From assembly GCF_037975245.1 (NCBI RefSeq), contig NC_092579.1:21892666-21956665 (forward strand): 64,000 bases of DNA, written 5' to 3'. The translations under genes were made by a program, and so were the position numbers. Origin of the DNA: Apostichopus japonicus. Lineage: Eukaryota; Echinodermata; Holothuroidea; Aspidochirotida; Stichopodidae. Below, piece by piece: positions 1 to 19,632 of the stretch; position 1 is the first letter of the stretch; each line of letters opens with the position of its first letter. Under the pieces are notes generated by a model. That model made no database searches, was not told where the DNA came from, and saw only the letters and a program-made list of their open reading frames with translations.

Positions 1-1739
1 TAATGGACACAGCTATACAGACATCATCACAAAAGTAGCTACCTTGTGTGGTCACACACTTCATATTAGTTGTGGTTGACTTGAAACTACAACACAATCT
101 CCAACCCCCCACCTTTCCCCCCCCTCAAACTTTTAACCGACAGAAAACTCATTTAAAGTAATAGTTTTGATTTGATGTTTTGTTTAAAGCACAAGGAAAG
201 TAAGCCTTTTTTGGATGACAAATCCAGATGAGGAAATGATGGAACGGAAGAGATTGCTAAAGAGTGTGTAAACAATTTGCCTTTTGTCCCCAAACAATCA
301 CATACATGAAAATATTCAATATGCTAACCTTACTTTCACAGAAGATGTTTATTGCACTCTAAAAATGCTAGGAAAACACACAAAAAAACTCCTTATCATC
401 AAAAAGGCGTACTGATGATAATTTGCAGCAGTACATACAGGAGCAGATAACAAATGAGATTTTTGACAAGTTTTCCTTGACACTTGAGTTTTGGGAACAA
501 GAAAACGAAGCTAGCTGAATGAAATCTCTTTTTAATTCGTGTTTGCTGTCAACAAACTTTTTGCAGTATCTTAACAATTGTGCTTCTTTCATTGCTATTC
601 TTTGGGTGCTGATGCAACATATGTACGATAACAATACCACATAACTAATAAAGCCAATCTGACGGGGAAAAACGATGAAACATGTGAAGCATCATTGAAA
701 GTAGATAATCATAAAAAAACATAGTGTAAAATGTGCACTGATGAAATTTGGAAACACTACCACAATGAAGGGAGAAAAGTCAAGAAAAGGAAGAAGAAAA
801 AATAAAAATAAATATCATAGAAATTGTAAAACACTAATCTCAATCCATATTTTGAGAGTATTCTGTGTTCATAGCATTCTTCTTCATAATTGGTGAAGGA
901 ACAAAAAGAAACATCCCAAGTTTCCACTCCTACAGATAGAAGCAGATACCACTTAAGATGTGTAGGGAGGGAAGGGGTTCGGCGTCACCAACTCTTTCTC
1001 TCTCTCTCTCTCTCTCTTTTCAGCTGCATCCATTTTCTTTTTAAATCTAACCGCTCGTCTCTGGATTCAGAAGATAACACAAACTAGACAACACAAAATG
1101 GTTTTCACTGAAGCTTTGCCTGAGATGAAGCTACAGTAGTTTGAATTCCATTCAATTTTTTTGGGCTACAAATTCTGTTCATATCAATACACACTTCAAT
1201 TCCATAAGCTTGACTCTTTAACAAAACATTAAACGTCAAGCCAGAAGTGACAATATTGTATGATACCTTCTTATGACAGAAGAAGAATCATCATCACTTT
1301 ACTAATACCTCTGAGTGTAACAAGGCCAATAGACACTCTCTAGCTGGGCAGAGAATGTCAAGACCTCTATGTATCCAAAGCAGAGTGTTACGTACGTCAA
1401 CTTCTGAATCTGATCCATTGAGACGGAGGAGCGGATGTCACTATTCAATTCGTAGCTCACCGTGATGGAGCACAAGGAATTCAGAACCGTAGGAAACGTC
1501 TGAGACCAGGGGGGGTTACTTTAGACGTGTAACTTTCTGTTAAATCTATACCGACGTCTGACAAGTGCGAGAGTGAAGAGTTCTTAATATCGGTAGTACA
1601 GATGACCCCAGCGTCACCTTCTCTGACGTTTCCCATTTTTGCATATGATGCCGTCATGACCATGTCACGACCAGTCTTCCTTGGTGACACGTTTTTGAAC
1701 CTCCCAACCCTGAGACTTCATCCATCTATCTGCCTACTT
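1..1739. other. No gene seen; probable 3' UTR and downstream flank of UBALD
   Basis: I see no coding exon here. The UBALD gene is transcribed towards position 1, so much of this stretch may be its 3' UTR. A minus-strand AATAAA (plus-strand tttatt near 346-351) could be its poly(A) signal, but that is speculative. The short open frames present have no recognisable protein features. A CT microsatellite lies near 996-1017. Confidence 0.4.
996..1017. repeat. (CT)n microsatellite
   Basis: About eleven uninterrupted CT dinucleotides in otherwise non-repetitive sequence, read directly from the sequence. Confidence 0.9.
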
Positions 1740-9100
<7,361 letters not shown>

Positions 9101-12100
9101 GATGGCTGCAAACCAACAAAAACTCGTGAATGTCATGGCCTTTATACCGTGGTTTATTTTGCAGCTTTGTTTGTAGGAACCCCTAATTTGCATGACAGCC
9201 AAAACATCAACATTGACTGAGGCTTTGCTGTACAACACTTGCCTGCACATGTGTAATGTCAGTACTGTTTAAGATTAACTCGATATATTTGGGCAGCATT
9301 CCAAAATACCGGGCGAGGTTTACCAGGAAAATGATTTGTAATAATTGGTCTGTTTCGCAACTGAGGTCAAAGTTAAATCTGTCTGCAGCTGTTAGTCATT
9401 CTACTTGATATATCTTTGTACTTTTTTTTTGGCAAATTACATGTCAACCATAGTAACTTAGCAAGAACAAATGTATCTACACGCAAGGGTGAATGAAGAC
9501 TCACGGTGTAATTTAACAGAAATAAGAATTTGAACATTTTCAAGTACTACAAACTGTCGAATTGATAACATTCACACTTGATCATTTGAACAATGTCCGT
9601 AAACTGTTGAATTATTGCTTATACGAACCTATTTTACCACTTCACTACCGCAAAACTTGATAAGGTAGTCACACTTGCAACAAATGCTGAATCTGTGATT
9701 TGAGTACATTTTCAAGAAAAATTTCGTTGTTGTTTTTATTATTTTCGAAAGTTTGAACAAATTAACTTATCAACTTATCTTTTTGCAGAAAATTGCCAGC
9801 CGGATTTACGTGACAGTGTCAACAAATACGGCACTTTAACATCTCCATAGATTATACACAGACGACACGATGGGGGAACAATGTTTACAGCCTGTTACAG
9901 CAATTGAAAACAGATTGTCGCCCTCAATTCAACTGAGCGTTATCAGAGCCATAGTTCTTTGATATAGACATATGGCTCTACCCATTAGACATATAGCTGC
10001 TATAGGTATCTACTCTCCTTTAAATTGTCCTAACAACGATAATGAGGTATAAAATTCGATAAAATCAAGGAACCAGTTAATAGAAACACAGTGGCCATAC
10101 TTCCATTTTGATAACTCGTTGCGTGAATTCAGATAAGAAATTAAAAAAAAACGAAAAGGTAACATTTACTTTCATTCGGATAAGAACTACATTGCGCAAT
10201 AAGTTTTGTTGTTCGGCATACATATACATGGCCAGCGAAGCCGATACTGGATCTAATGCAATTGGCCATATAAGCTCCATCATGTATTGAAATCAGTAAT
10301 TCACACCGGTACCTTATCAACATAATATTTCGTCTCATCATTGAATTGGTTTCCTCAAGAACAGTGAATGCAGTTAACGGTGTGTTCTATGTAAGTATGA
10401 TGACATCACAAATAGTAACTGCTGAGTACAATCATCCAATCGAAATTAGGAATAAACTGCAATATTTAATTTATCAAGAGAGGAACAGACAATTGAAGTT
10501 TGATCAACGTGCTTCTTTTACAAGCTCTGTATGAAATTTGAAAAGTTCATTATCATCCCAAACGTACAATACTATGGGGATTTGGTTTGGACCGAACAAA
10601 CGCCAACAATTACCAACAACTTTGAAGAGCAATCGACTTCATAAATCGCTTAATCCAGTACAATATTTTGTTTTTGTAAACCTTCTAATTTAATGGTTAG
10701 TGTTTCATCGTCAAATTTTGTGCCGATATTTGTTTTTTTCAAGTTTTGTGATGTAACTGAGCCGTTGCAGAAGTTAGGTGACATATTATATTTTGATGAG
10801 CCAGGTCTTTCCGTTATCACCGTAGCTAAATATGATACCACAGTATCACTATTTATCTTAAACAATTAGTTGTTATGAACACAAAGTCCATCTTTACAGA
10901 TAGGAAGGTACTTAACGAATGCTTTCTCCGTCCCCATGCATTTACAAGAGGTGTATATACAATAGTAATACAGAGACAATTGCTAAAGAGAAAACGTTCC
11001 TGTTCAATCCCAAATGTGATGGTGAGTATAACATTGATCCATCGTAGATCTTTCTGTAGACATTGATGGCCCTAAACCGGGCCCCTCCCAATATTTAGGC
11101 TAAACCTTCTGCAGTAATTTGCTGACTACTTTGTTACAGTTCAGTCTCATTATACTTCAGTACGTAGCCCCATGTTTTTGCATGCTAAAATACTATATTT
11201 TTACATAAATGATTTTTCCAGGAGGACTTGAACGGGCACGTAAGGCTGACTGGGTACTGTCTTGATTCCTAGCTTAGAGGTTCAGTTTCAGTGACCATTG
11301 TTTGCCCCTTATGTTAGCATTTTGAAGGTCAATATACAGTGATGACCATTAAAGCATGATTTAGGATCATTTCCAATTACAGTTACACAGCATATACACA
11401 TGAACAAAATTGATGTCACAATAGTTGTTGCTGTCTTTAAATATTTGTTTTTTTTACTTCAGAGCTCTTCTTTGGGAGAATAATAAAAGAGAAACTTTTT
11501 TTTGTGGTGGTACAGCAATTCTACAACATCTAGTAACATGCTGTGACATTTCAACAGTTATTTCATAAACTTTTCATTGAGTTTAGCAAATTTTCTGTCC
11601 TGGAATATTCAAACTGGTCAGGGGGAATCCTCAAATTTTGTTAGGATAGGGGGTGTCACTGGGGGTTTGAAGCCTGCTTAACATGTACCGTATAGTTTGT
11701 TTTGGAGGAAACCTCCCTCAGTCCCTGACCCTTCCCCTTGAATTCGATGGCAACATATATATTCATACACACTGTCCCTTGCTCCCCTCTCCACTTGGAA
11801 AAGTTTGGCCACGCCATTGACCATTTGGAAGAGGGAGTAACTTGCGTTTAATGACACTGCACCCTCGAGTACGTTCCATATTGTTAACAAGTTATGGTTG
11901 ATCATGGGGATTTAATTATATTATTACGGCTGCGGAATAAACAGGCTCTTATATTCAGGATTTTCGGAACAGGGAACTGATACTTGGACAACTATTTTGT
12001 GCTGGGAGGGACAGTTTAATTTACAGCTTCATACTCAAACATTCTAAGAGTATTCCGTCCTGGCTCCTTCCTCCACAATATATAAGTGAAACGAATTTAA

Positions 12101-13082
12101 AGTTCTCATACGTAACTGCAACTTTCATATTCTAGTCGCATTAGTCAGGCTCATAGTGTGAAAAAAAGGTAATAACGGTTGTATGTTGGCCCGGAACTTG
12201 AATGCGTGTTACCAGCGTGAGCGGAATAGTTTATTTATGATCTTTGTATCTCATGTCAACAAGGCTACGATTGAAACATGCTGTATGAATAGTTTATGAC
12301 CTTATGATTGTATAACTAGCGACGGGAGTATCATGTGGTTTACAAAAACACGTTATAGCTAGCGTTTGTTTATGTGGTGAGTACCTCACACTGAGAGAAG
12401 ACACTACGGTCAGTATGAAATATTTTGAGGATTATAATAATATGCCTATAGTCTGATAGCTGGCAATAATATAGGTACAATAATGTTGAAATAGAAACTC
12501 ATTTTCTAGCGTCGTCAATGGCCAAACATAGGATGCGCCCGTTGAAACTTACTTGCTCATTATATTTAATTGTACAGTATTATTAATGGGATGGCAGTTA
12601 CAGTAGGCCTAACGTTAAGCTTTTGCTAGGCTATAACGTAGCCCATATCTTTAGACCTAACATTATGCCCAATCGAAAGATAAACAAATATTATAGCCTA
12701 CAGGTAAGTATAGTAGTAGATTGAGAATCTTGTGCGCAATCCAATGAAACACTTAATATTATTTCAGAGTAACATATTAGTATGAATAATAAGTATAGAA
12801 GATTAATGATAAGAAGTAGCTTATATACTATTTGATGTTACTTACTACTTTGTCAAGTTTATATTTATCAATCTAAGCAAAACAAGACATGAAAATATCA
12901 AAGCTAGGCCTACTATAAATTCCTTTCTTACGGAATTGTGCATATTTGTTTAGCACAAAAGCAAAGCTTTGATAATAGCAGAATTACCAACTTATATCAG
13001 AGCTTTTCAGACTCGTTTCTATTCATATTCATCCAATCATTCTCCTCAGAATTAGCCTAACCTATAAACTATAGTAGCCTAC
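9101..13082. other. Intergenic region between UBALD and the nucleoside hydrolase
   Basis: No coding exon is recognisable on either strand. The right part may include an untranslated first exon and promoter of the nucleoside hydrolase gene. It contains copy A of a dispersed direct repeat near 11300-11720. The only open frames are short, without protein-like composition. Confidence 0.5.
11300..11720 (+). repeat. Dispersed direct repeat, copy A
   Basis: About 400 bp that recurs, diverged, at about 13945-14345 in the same orientation. Shared blocks include 'caatagttgttgctgtct', 'acatctagtaacatgctgt', 'ctttctgtcctggaatattc' in near form and 'aaactggtcagggggaatcc'. No protein or clear termini were identified, so the repeat class is unknown. 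Confidence 0.75.
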
Positions 13083-16000
13083 ATGGTTCTCTTGTCCGTT
13101 ATACGCATTGCAAGAAAGCACTTGAACAGAATGACTTCTACATGGAAAGCACCAGTACTTTCTCCAAGGAAGGTCATCTTTGACACAGATGCAGGCGTTG
13201 ATGATGCACATGCACTTCTGATACTCGATGGTGCCTCTCCCGACGACATCGAACTTCTTGGACTGACGTGTGTGGCCGGAAATGTGAAATTACCGCAAGC
13301 ATTAAAAAATATGTCGCATATCTTGGAACACTGCTCGTTTCTACAGGTGAGTGATGATGATCGAACAGTCGAACTTTTCCGTTCAAATTTTCTTGCAGAC
13401 ATTTTAGTGATATGAATTAATTATTAGAATTAATGAATTGAAAGGGATCGAAATATGACATACTAGCTAACAGAGTACAAATTTGCTTCAATGCTCATCT
13501 TCATGCATGTTTCTGCTTTTGGGATTTGAAATTTTTTCGGAAAACAGAAATGGTTTACTTTATTTGCGACATTACTAGGTCTTTGATAATCATTATGTGG
13601 GTATAAACCCCTTAAAAGTATATTTGCTTTGAAATCAGGGATATATGAAGAGTGTATAAGAAAACAACAATATTGAGGGGGGGGGGGGGTCCAGTTACAT
13701 AATTTTCCCTGGGGCATGAACCTGACTCTCCATATACCTCTGATCAGAATGAAACAGATTATGAACTGGGTGCAAAGCCTAGTTTAATTTGATATGAACA
13801 GAGGTTAAAATGTCAACAGTTTTACAATACTGTAGGGTAATAATTGTTTTTTTTTTATTGTGCAATACTGCTGTCAGGTATAGTCAGGCTCTTCCCTTTA
13901 TCGGAATCAGCCTCAATCAAGCCTGAGGTGAGGCGTTGAGTCAACATTGTTTGACCTTTTTGTTTAGCATATTTAAGGTCAATATACTGTGATGACAATG
14001 AAAGCATGATTTGGATCATTTCCAAATTCTAGTTACACAACACTTTCAGTATTACACATGAACAAAAAATTGATGTGACAATAGTTGTTGCTGTCTTCAA
14101 ATTTTATTTTTTTACTTCAGAGGTCTCCTAATGAGAGAATAATAAAAGAGTCCAGCAAAAGTCTACAACATCTAGTAACATGCTGTAACATTACCACAGT
14201 TCTTTCATAAACTTTTCATTGACTTTAGCAAACTTTCTGTCCTGGAATATTCAAACTGGTCAGGGGGAATCCTCAATTTTTGTTAGGTAAGGGTGAGGCC
14301 CTGAGATGTTTGAAGCCAGCTTACCATGTAGTTTGGTTTGGGGGCAACCCAAAAACTCAAGGTTATGCTAATAACTACTATTAAAGTTTTGTGTGAGATT
14401 AAAAGCGAAGGAGATAATGTACCCCCCCCCCCCCCTTGTCCACATATTCCCTTTGTTTGACACTATTGTGTAAAGGTCATCATCAGTAACGACCCCAGAT
14501 TTAATCTGGATTTCTAGCATATTAGCGGGCAATCCTGATGAGCTTTAACATTTGATGTATCTCTAGCAGAGAAATCTATGTAGATGGGAGTTTGACCAGT
14601 TTATTGATTGAGTTTGAAATGCAGTTAAGGAAAAGTTTGAAAAAGAGAATAATCATTTATTTTTATTTTTAAAGGATGGCAGGGGGGGGAGGAGGGGGAA
14701 GGGTGTGATGGGATGGGGGCATTGGATGGGAAGGTACAGGGGGTAGCATTAAATTTCATAATGAATGAGGACCTTTAGTACAAATCGTTTGAGTTTATTC
14801 AACTTTTGCACATTCATTTAGCAGTGACAACTACATTTTTGTTAACTAGTTTCTACTGAGGAAAGAGAGACCGCTATAAGGTGAATTGATAACAAATTTC
14901 TCTTTTTTTCTTTTCCAAAAGACTGAAATTTTTGCAGGTGCAGAACGACCAATCATCTCCGAGATTCCACCCGGCTATGAAATTTATCATGGTGCAGATG
15001 GTTTGGGTAATACATGGTCAGAAAAGACAACATCTCAGGAAAAGTTAAACTTAACAAAACATGCGGTGCAGTTCCTCATTGATGCGGTGAAGGCCAACCC
15101 CGGCCAAATTTCAATCTGTGCGCTTGGCCCGCTGACTAATCTTGCCATGGCAGAGAGACTATGGCCTGCATTTTCATCCAACTTAGGAAAGGTTACCATC
15201 ATGGGAGGTAACATTTATGGTAAGAAACTAGCAGGAGAAAACCTTAAAATTCCTTAGAAAAAGTAAAAGAGAGAGAAAAAAAATTAAGCATAAATTAATT
15301 GAGGGTCATAGATCCTCAATGAAGTGCAGTCTCTGTTTGGATTGTGTCTTTTTTCAATATCCAAATTACAAAGGTGTTCCATGAAAAGTACTTTAAATTT
15401 TTTTAGAAGACAAACCAGAGTGAAACTAGTAATTAGAATTTATTGTCATCTTAAAAAATAAAATCCCTATATATTGCATTTTTTTTCTTGCACTTGAGGT
15501 AGGGGAAACATTACAGCCGCTGCAGAATATAATTTCTATGCTGACCCAGAGGCAGCTCATATAGTAATGCAAGACTTCAAATGTGAGAAAGTGCTTGTTT
15601 CTTGGGAATTATCCGAAAACTATAACATACCTATGGTGAGTCGTTTTCCGTGTATTATGATTATTATGAAAGGCAGATCTATCAGAGTCTGTCACAGTGA
15701 TGGTGATCGATATTTCTACCCATTAATTGGTTTTCATTAAATGAGTACTTACTAATAAAACTGTGATATATGTTTTCCATTAAAATCTTAGATAATCCAT
15801 ACTGGTCTGTCTTGCTCTCTTTCATCATAAATTTTAAAAAAATTTAAAAAAAAATTCCCATCTCTACTTTGCTTCTAAATTTACCTCCTAAGAATACCAG
15901 AATCATTGTACGGTCAGCTTGGGACAATTATGTCACTGGACCCGCTGCCTTGTAATATTTTCATATTTTCTTAATTATGTTTTAATGATGAGAATGCTGT

Positions 16001-17823
16001 TTTCTTTGTTCCATATATTTCTGGGCCCCTCCATAGTTTTCTGGGTCTTGTGTTGTAGGCCCCCTGACCTCCCCTCTGGTCGGACCGATAGTACAGTAAT
16101 ACTATCCATCCAACACCAACCTTTCATTTGCATGAAGCATCTGCTGTTATGCCACTCTCCTAATATTTCATGTAGCTTAAAATCCCATTTCTGATACCGT
16201 ACTTAACAACTAACTGATGGTGTAGACGGTTCAGATTCAGTTGGAAAGAGCTCATGTAATGTAATTGTTAATGGATCTGCAATGTTAGGCAAGATGTATG
16301 GGCCTTCCTTTTTCATTTGTCGTTTTAAATCAATGTTTAAGGTTAAATCCCACTCTGGAGACGATTCGACACCACTAACTGATGTATGTATGTGTGTATG
16401 TACGTGTGTACGTATGTATGTTTGCGTGTATGTATGTATGTATTTTAGATCCTCCTGCAAGCAGGAACATGCGAAGAAGCCTCATTGGCTTATCAAAGTC
16501 GCAAGCTAACCAAAGTCAGTCTCTTAGATTCATATTTAATGTCTATTATTATGAATTGTCAACAACTTTGTAACTGGACGACATACATTAATCTTGGAGT
16601 GACTCAAACTGGGGACCTTATGATTGGAAGGCACCGGCGTTAACCACTGAGCTAACACTCATGACGGTGTACACAGTTCACAAACATTTGTTTCGCAGTG
16701 CATGACATGTTTAGTTATCATTGCTGTTGGGCAGTCATTACTACAATATGAAGCAAGTCTTGAATTCTCCTTTCTGTATTGTCTTTCTTTCTTCCACAGA
16801 AAACTCTTGAGGAGATGTTTGCTATCAAGAGTGCTAAAGCAAGACTTCTGTTGACTATAACTGAACATGCTCGAAAAACAGATATGGTAAGATGCTGAAT
16901 GTTTATAACGACTAAGGTGCAGCTTACATTGACTTTTCCAGGTGTTTTTTTACGCATGATTTGTACCCTATTTCCCCAAAAATATTACCTTTTTGCAGAG
17001 TCATCGGGATGAAAGTTGGGGCTTTACCACTCTGTCCCCTTCTTTGAGTCCTTCCCACCATCTGCTCCCCCTCTCCAGTCAGAGCTACCTTTTGAATTGG
17101 GTTGTAACTCTGAGACATTCTGACCATGGCATGTAATACTTGCACTCACTCAGACAGAAAGATCAGTTCAGAAATTTAATGTATTGCCTTAATAACAAGT
17201 TAGTAACTGTTACATATAATTGTACATTCCACAAATATGACATAATATCCAATTGTTTTCAGCTGTGAACATTTGAAAGTTTCTGCCTAATTTTGTTGTG
17301 CTTTGAGCAAAAATTTGGAGGACTCAGGATTGTTTTCAGGAAGCTAAAAAGCTTTTCCCTTTGCATGCATGGTTCAAAATGATGACGACCACTTTAAAAA
17401 GGCAGTGTTGAAAAAAATCTCAAGTGACTTGAGACTCTTACCTTGAGACTCTTTCTTGAGACTCTTACACTCTTACCTTGCATAGCCTACATTTAACGAA
17501 GAAATATTTCCTATGGTATTTATTATTTAATTGTATCGTATTTCCTATAATTCTCACAGACGTACCTATCAGTGTGTGATCAACTGGCCGCAATTTGTCT
17601 TCTGCATCCAGAGGTAATCAAGAAGAAGTGCAAGTACCGATGCAAGGTGTCCCTCTATGGGGAGACTCGAGGAGCACTAATCATAGATAGGGGGGACCAC
17701 TGGAAGGACTTCCCCTCTGACGCAGAGACAACAATTATAGAAGAATTGGACGATTCCAAGTTTCATGAAATCTATGTCAGAAGTCTACGCGAGAGCAGAG
17801 GAAAGTCAGTCGAGGAAACTTAA
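13083..17823 (+). CDS. Inosine-uridine-preferring nucleoside hydrolase family protein
   Basis: Five coding exons, 13083-13346, 14922-15219, 15499-15635, 16800-16886 and 17560-17823, join without frame conflict to 349 aa, close to the family's usual size. The enzyme class hydrolyses the N-glycosidic bond of ribonucleosides in purine/pyrimidine salvage. The Ca2+/ribose-binding DTDAGVDD motif is at residues 34-41, HGADGLGN at 111-118, ALGPLTNLA at about 155-163, IMGGN at about 181-185, and AEYNFYADPEAA at about 196-207. D269 in CDQLA matches the late metal/ribose Asp. The residue before it is Cys, where kinetoplastid IU-nucleosidases have a catalytic His, so substrate range may differ. Start: ATG at 13083; an in-frame ATG 16 codons later is possible. 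The acceptors of exons 2 (CCAAAAG) and 3 (CTTGAG) are weaker than the rest. Intron 1 carries copy B of a repeat; intron 3 carries a GTAT microsatellite and a tRNA-like element. The family is absent from mammals but found in many invertebrates. Confidence 0.92.
13945..14345 (+). repeat. Dispersed direct repeat, copy B (nucleoside hydrolase intron 1)
   Basis: Diverged second copy of the sequence at 11300-11720, same orientation, about 2.65 kb away. Many blocks of 15-20 identical bases are broken by small indels, which points to an old duplication or two members of a repeat family rather than a recent event. Confidence 0.75.
14680..14746 (+). other. G-rich tract, possible G-quadruplex
   Basis: Many G runs of three to nine bases within about 65 bp of intron 1 of the nucleoside hydrolase gene, on the transcribed RNA's sense strand. 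This meets simple G-quadruplex rules (four or more runs of at least three G with short spacers). Any function is inferred. Confidence 0.5.
16382..16443. repeat. Imperfect (GTAT)n microsatellite
   Basis: Run of TATG/GTGT tetranucleotides with a few substitutions, within intron 3 of the nucleoside hydrolase gene. The open frames over it on both strands are repeat translations and not genes. Confidence 0.9.
16596..16662 (-). repeat. tRNA-like element, probable SINE head or tRNA pseudogene
   Basis: On the minus strand the sequence reads like a tRNA. A box A-like TTAGCTCAGTGG lies at 16644-16655 and a box B-like AGTTTGAGTCACT at 16598-16610. The ends GAGTG and CACTC can pair as part of an acceptor stem. 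Spacing between the boxes is about 33 bp, typical of tRNA promoters. The box B departs from GGTTCGANNCC, so an active tRNA is unlikely. It lies inside an intron of a gene on the opposite strand, which fits a tRNA-derived SINE. Confidence 0.5.
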
Positions 17824-18085
17824 CTATATAGCAGAGCATAGATATGGACCAATGGTAGGCTATGTGGCAAGGACTAGCAATTAGCATTCAAAGAACAACT
17901 GTAGTAGGAGCAAAGGGCCAACAAGAACCACAATCTCACACTATACATATGTTGAACACTGTGCAGTGGTAGGTTGCTCAGGCATTTGAACCTCATCTAC
18001 TTTGAGGAATCCTCTGATCAAAACCCTGTATTTTAAGATTGTGTTGCCAATGGACTATCATTAGCATTGTAGGCCTATTTCTAGT

Positions 18086-18622
18086 CGTCTACGGAGAATA
18101 CACATATCATTGTTAGTGGCAGGTAAATGTTTACTCTATGACATCTTTACATTAATGACATCTCCATGAAGAAAATAAGTCAAATTTATTCCATTATATC
18201 TCAAGTGTAATAAAATTTGAACAGAGATTGTGTGAACTAGTTATATATTATATTTAAGTTTTAATCAATGATTAATCAGACAGTAATTAACTTTTCTTCT
18301 TATTTTGTTTTAGCTATGCCATTAAACATGTTGTTCTTAGTTAAACAAAATTTTGTGAAAAGCAAATCAGGGGTATTAGTCCAAAATTGTGTGCTGAAAA
18401 TTTATTATTTTTCTAATATAAGCATAAGTGCTTTAAATGTATTTGTTTCTAAAAGTTTTTTTATACCAATCATTTATGCCTATAGAAGAATACAAAACAA
18501 GTGGTGCATTTAGCAATTCGTGACCGAGAGGAAATCGGTGCAATTGACACCTCCAACTGGCAGCACCAGTTCCTAGGCGTTTACGGAGAATACACTTATC
18601 ATTGTTAGTGGCAAGTGAATGT
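18086..18622 (+). repeat. Pair of short direct repeats about 490 bp apart
   Basis: 18086-18130 and 18578-18622 share about 45 bp with only a few differences (core 'acggagaatacac' and 'atcattgttagtggca'). The first is inside the probable 3' UTR of the nucleoside hydrolase gene. Confidence 0.8.
18209..18214 (+). terminator. Candidate poly(A) signal of the nucleoside hydrolase gene
   Basis: AATAAA on the coding strand about 390 bp after the stop codon. It is the first canonical hexamer I noticed downstream. The cleavage site was not determined. Confidence 0.4.
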
Positions 18623-19536
18623 TTTCATTTTGGCAGTAAATTGGTACACAAAGCCACCCATGATCATATCTCTGTTTTTATGTCTAGAATATTTTTATGG
18701 CATGTGACTCTATCTGCTTGTACAGGGGGGGGGGTGTATCAACCATGCACACATTTGCAGGGTCACATACCTCTTTTGTGACATTTCCTGTTGTAATGTT
18801 TGTTCATCACTTATTTTTGTTTATGAAGTGTTAATTAAGCTGATGCACTATTGGCAAGGTACTGAAGCATGTATTTTTTTATTAAAAATTCAGAAATTAT
18901 TTTCTTATCAGAATAACCTAAATAATTTTATACTATTATTATTCCAATTATTAGATGCAAACTATTCTCCATTCTGGTCCAATATATATTTGAAAAATAT
19001 TTCAGAATGTTGTCTATGTTACTATGTATTTTTGTGGATGTTGTTACTTTCTCCATGTCATTGTTCGTGGCTTTAACAGTAGTTTTTTTTAAAGGGGAGG
19101 TGGGGTGGGATAGCCAGTATCCATTCTCCTTACTTTAATAGTCCTGTCTTCTGTTTTGAAACTTCACCCCAATATTACATAACCATTTTGACCGTGATTC
19201 TGTCAATAGATAGCAGGAAGTGGGAACACTTAAAATTAAATGTCATCCCTAATTACACTAGCAAATTAAACCTGATAACTCATGTTCATATTTCAACATG
19301 AACTTCTGAATCCTCTCTCACCCGAAACATTGTGCTCTCTCAGCACTCAGCAATGTTTGGGAGTAAATTTAGAAACTCAGAACAACCACCTACAATGAAA
19401 GGTTTGAGCAGTTTTTTAAATGTCAAAATTTGGACACGAAATAGATTAATTTGATTTAAGCAACCTTATGCAGGCAAAGAACCAAAACAACAAATAAAAT
19501 ACAAATAGCAGATTTTCGTTCTTTTGTCAGGTGATC

Positions 19537-19542
19537 TTTAAT
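19537..19542 (-). terminator. Candidate poly(A) signal of RPL18
   Basis: ATTAAA on the minus strand about 90 bp after the RPL18 stop codon. This common variant hexamer at short distance fits the short 3' UTRs usual for ribosomal protein genes. Confidence 0.4.
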
Positions 19543-19632
19543 ATGTTGTTAACACTAATACACAACCACTCAAGATTAACTTCTCTATGCAATGCAGGCC
19601 AATGGAACTGATTTCCCCAACTGCTATCTTCT

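Larger units (their letters stand above)
17824..19632. other. Convergent 3' ends of the nucleoside hydrolase and RPL18 genes
   Basis: No coding exon. The left part should be the 3' UTR of the nucleoside hydrolase, with an AATAAA at 18209-18214. The right edge is the short RPL18 3' UTR on the other strand. A 45-bp sequence occurs twice, at 18086 and 18578. Open frames of about 80 codons in the AT-rich sequence have no recognisable features. Confidence 0.5.

Noticed and set aside
16203-16573. Open frames over the GTAT microsatellite
   Set aside because: Cys-Val-Tyr and His-Thr repeat translations in an intron.
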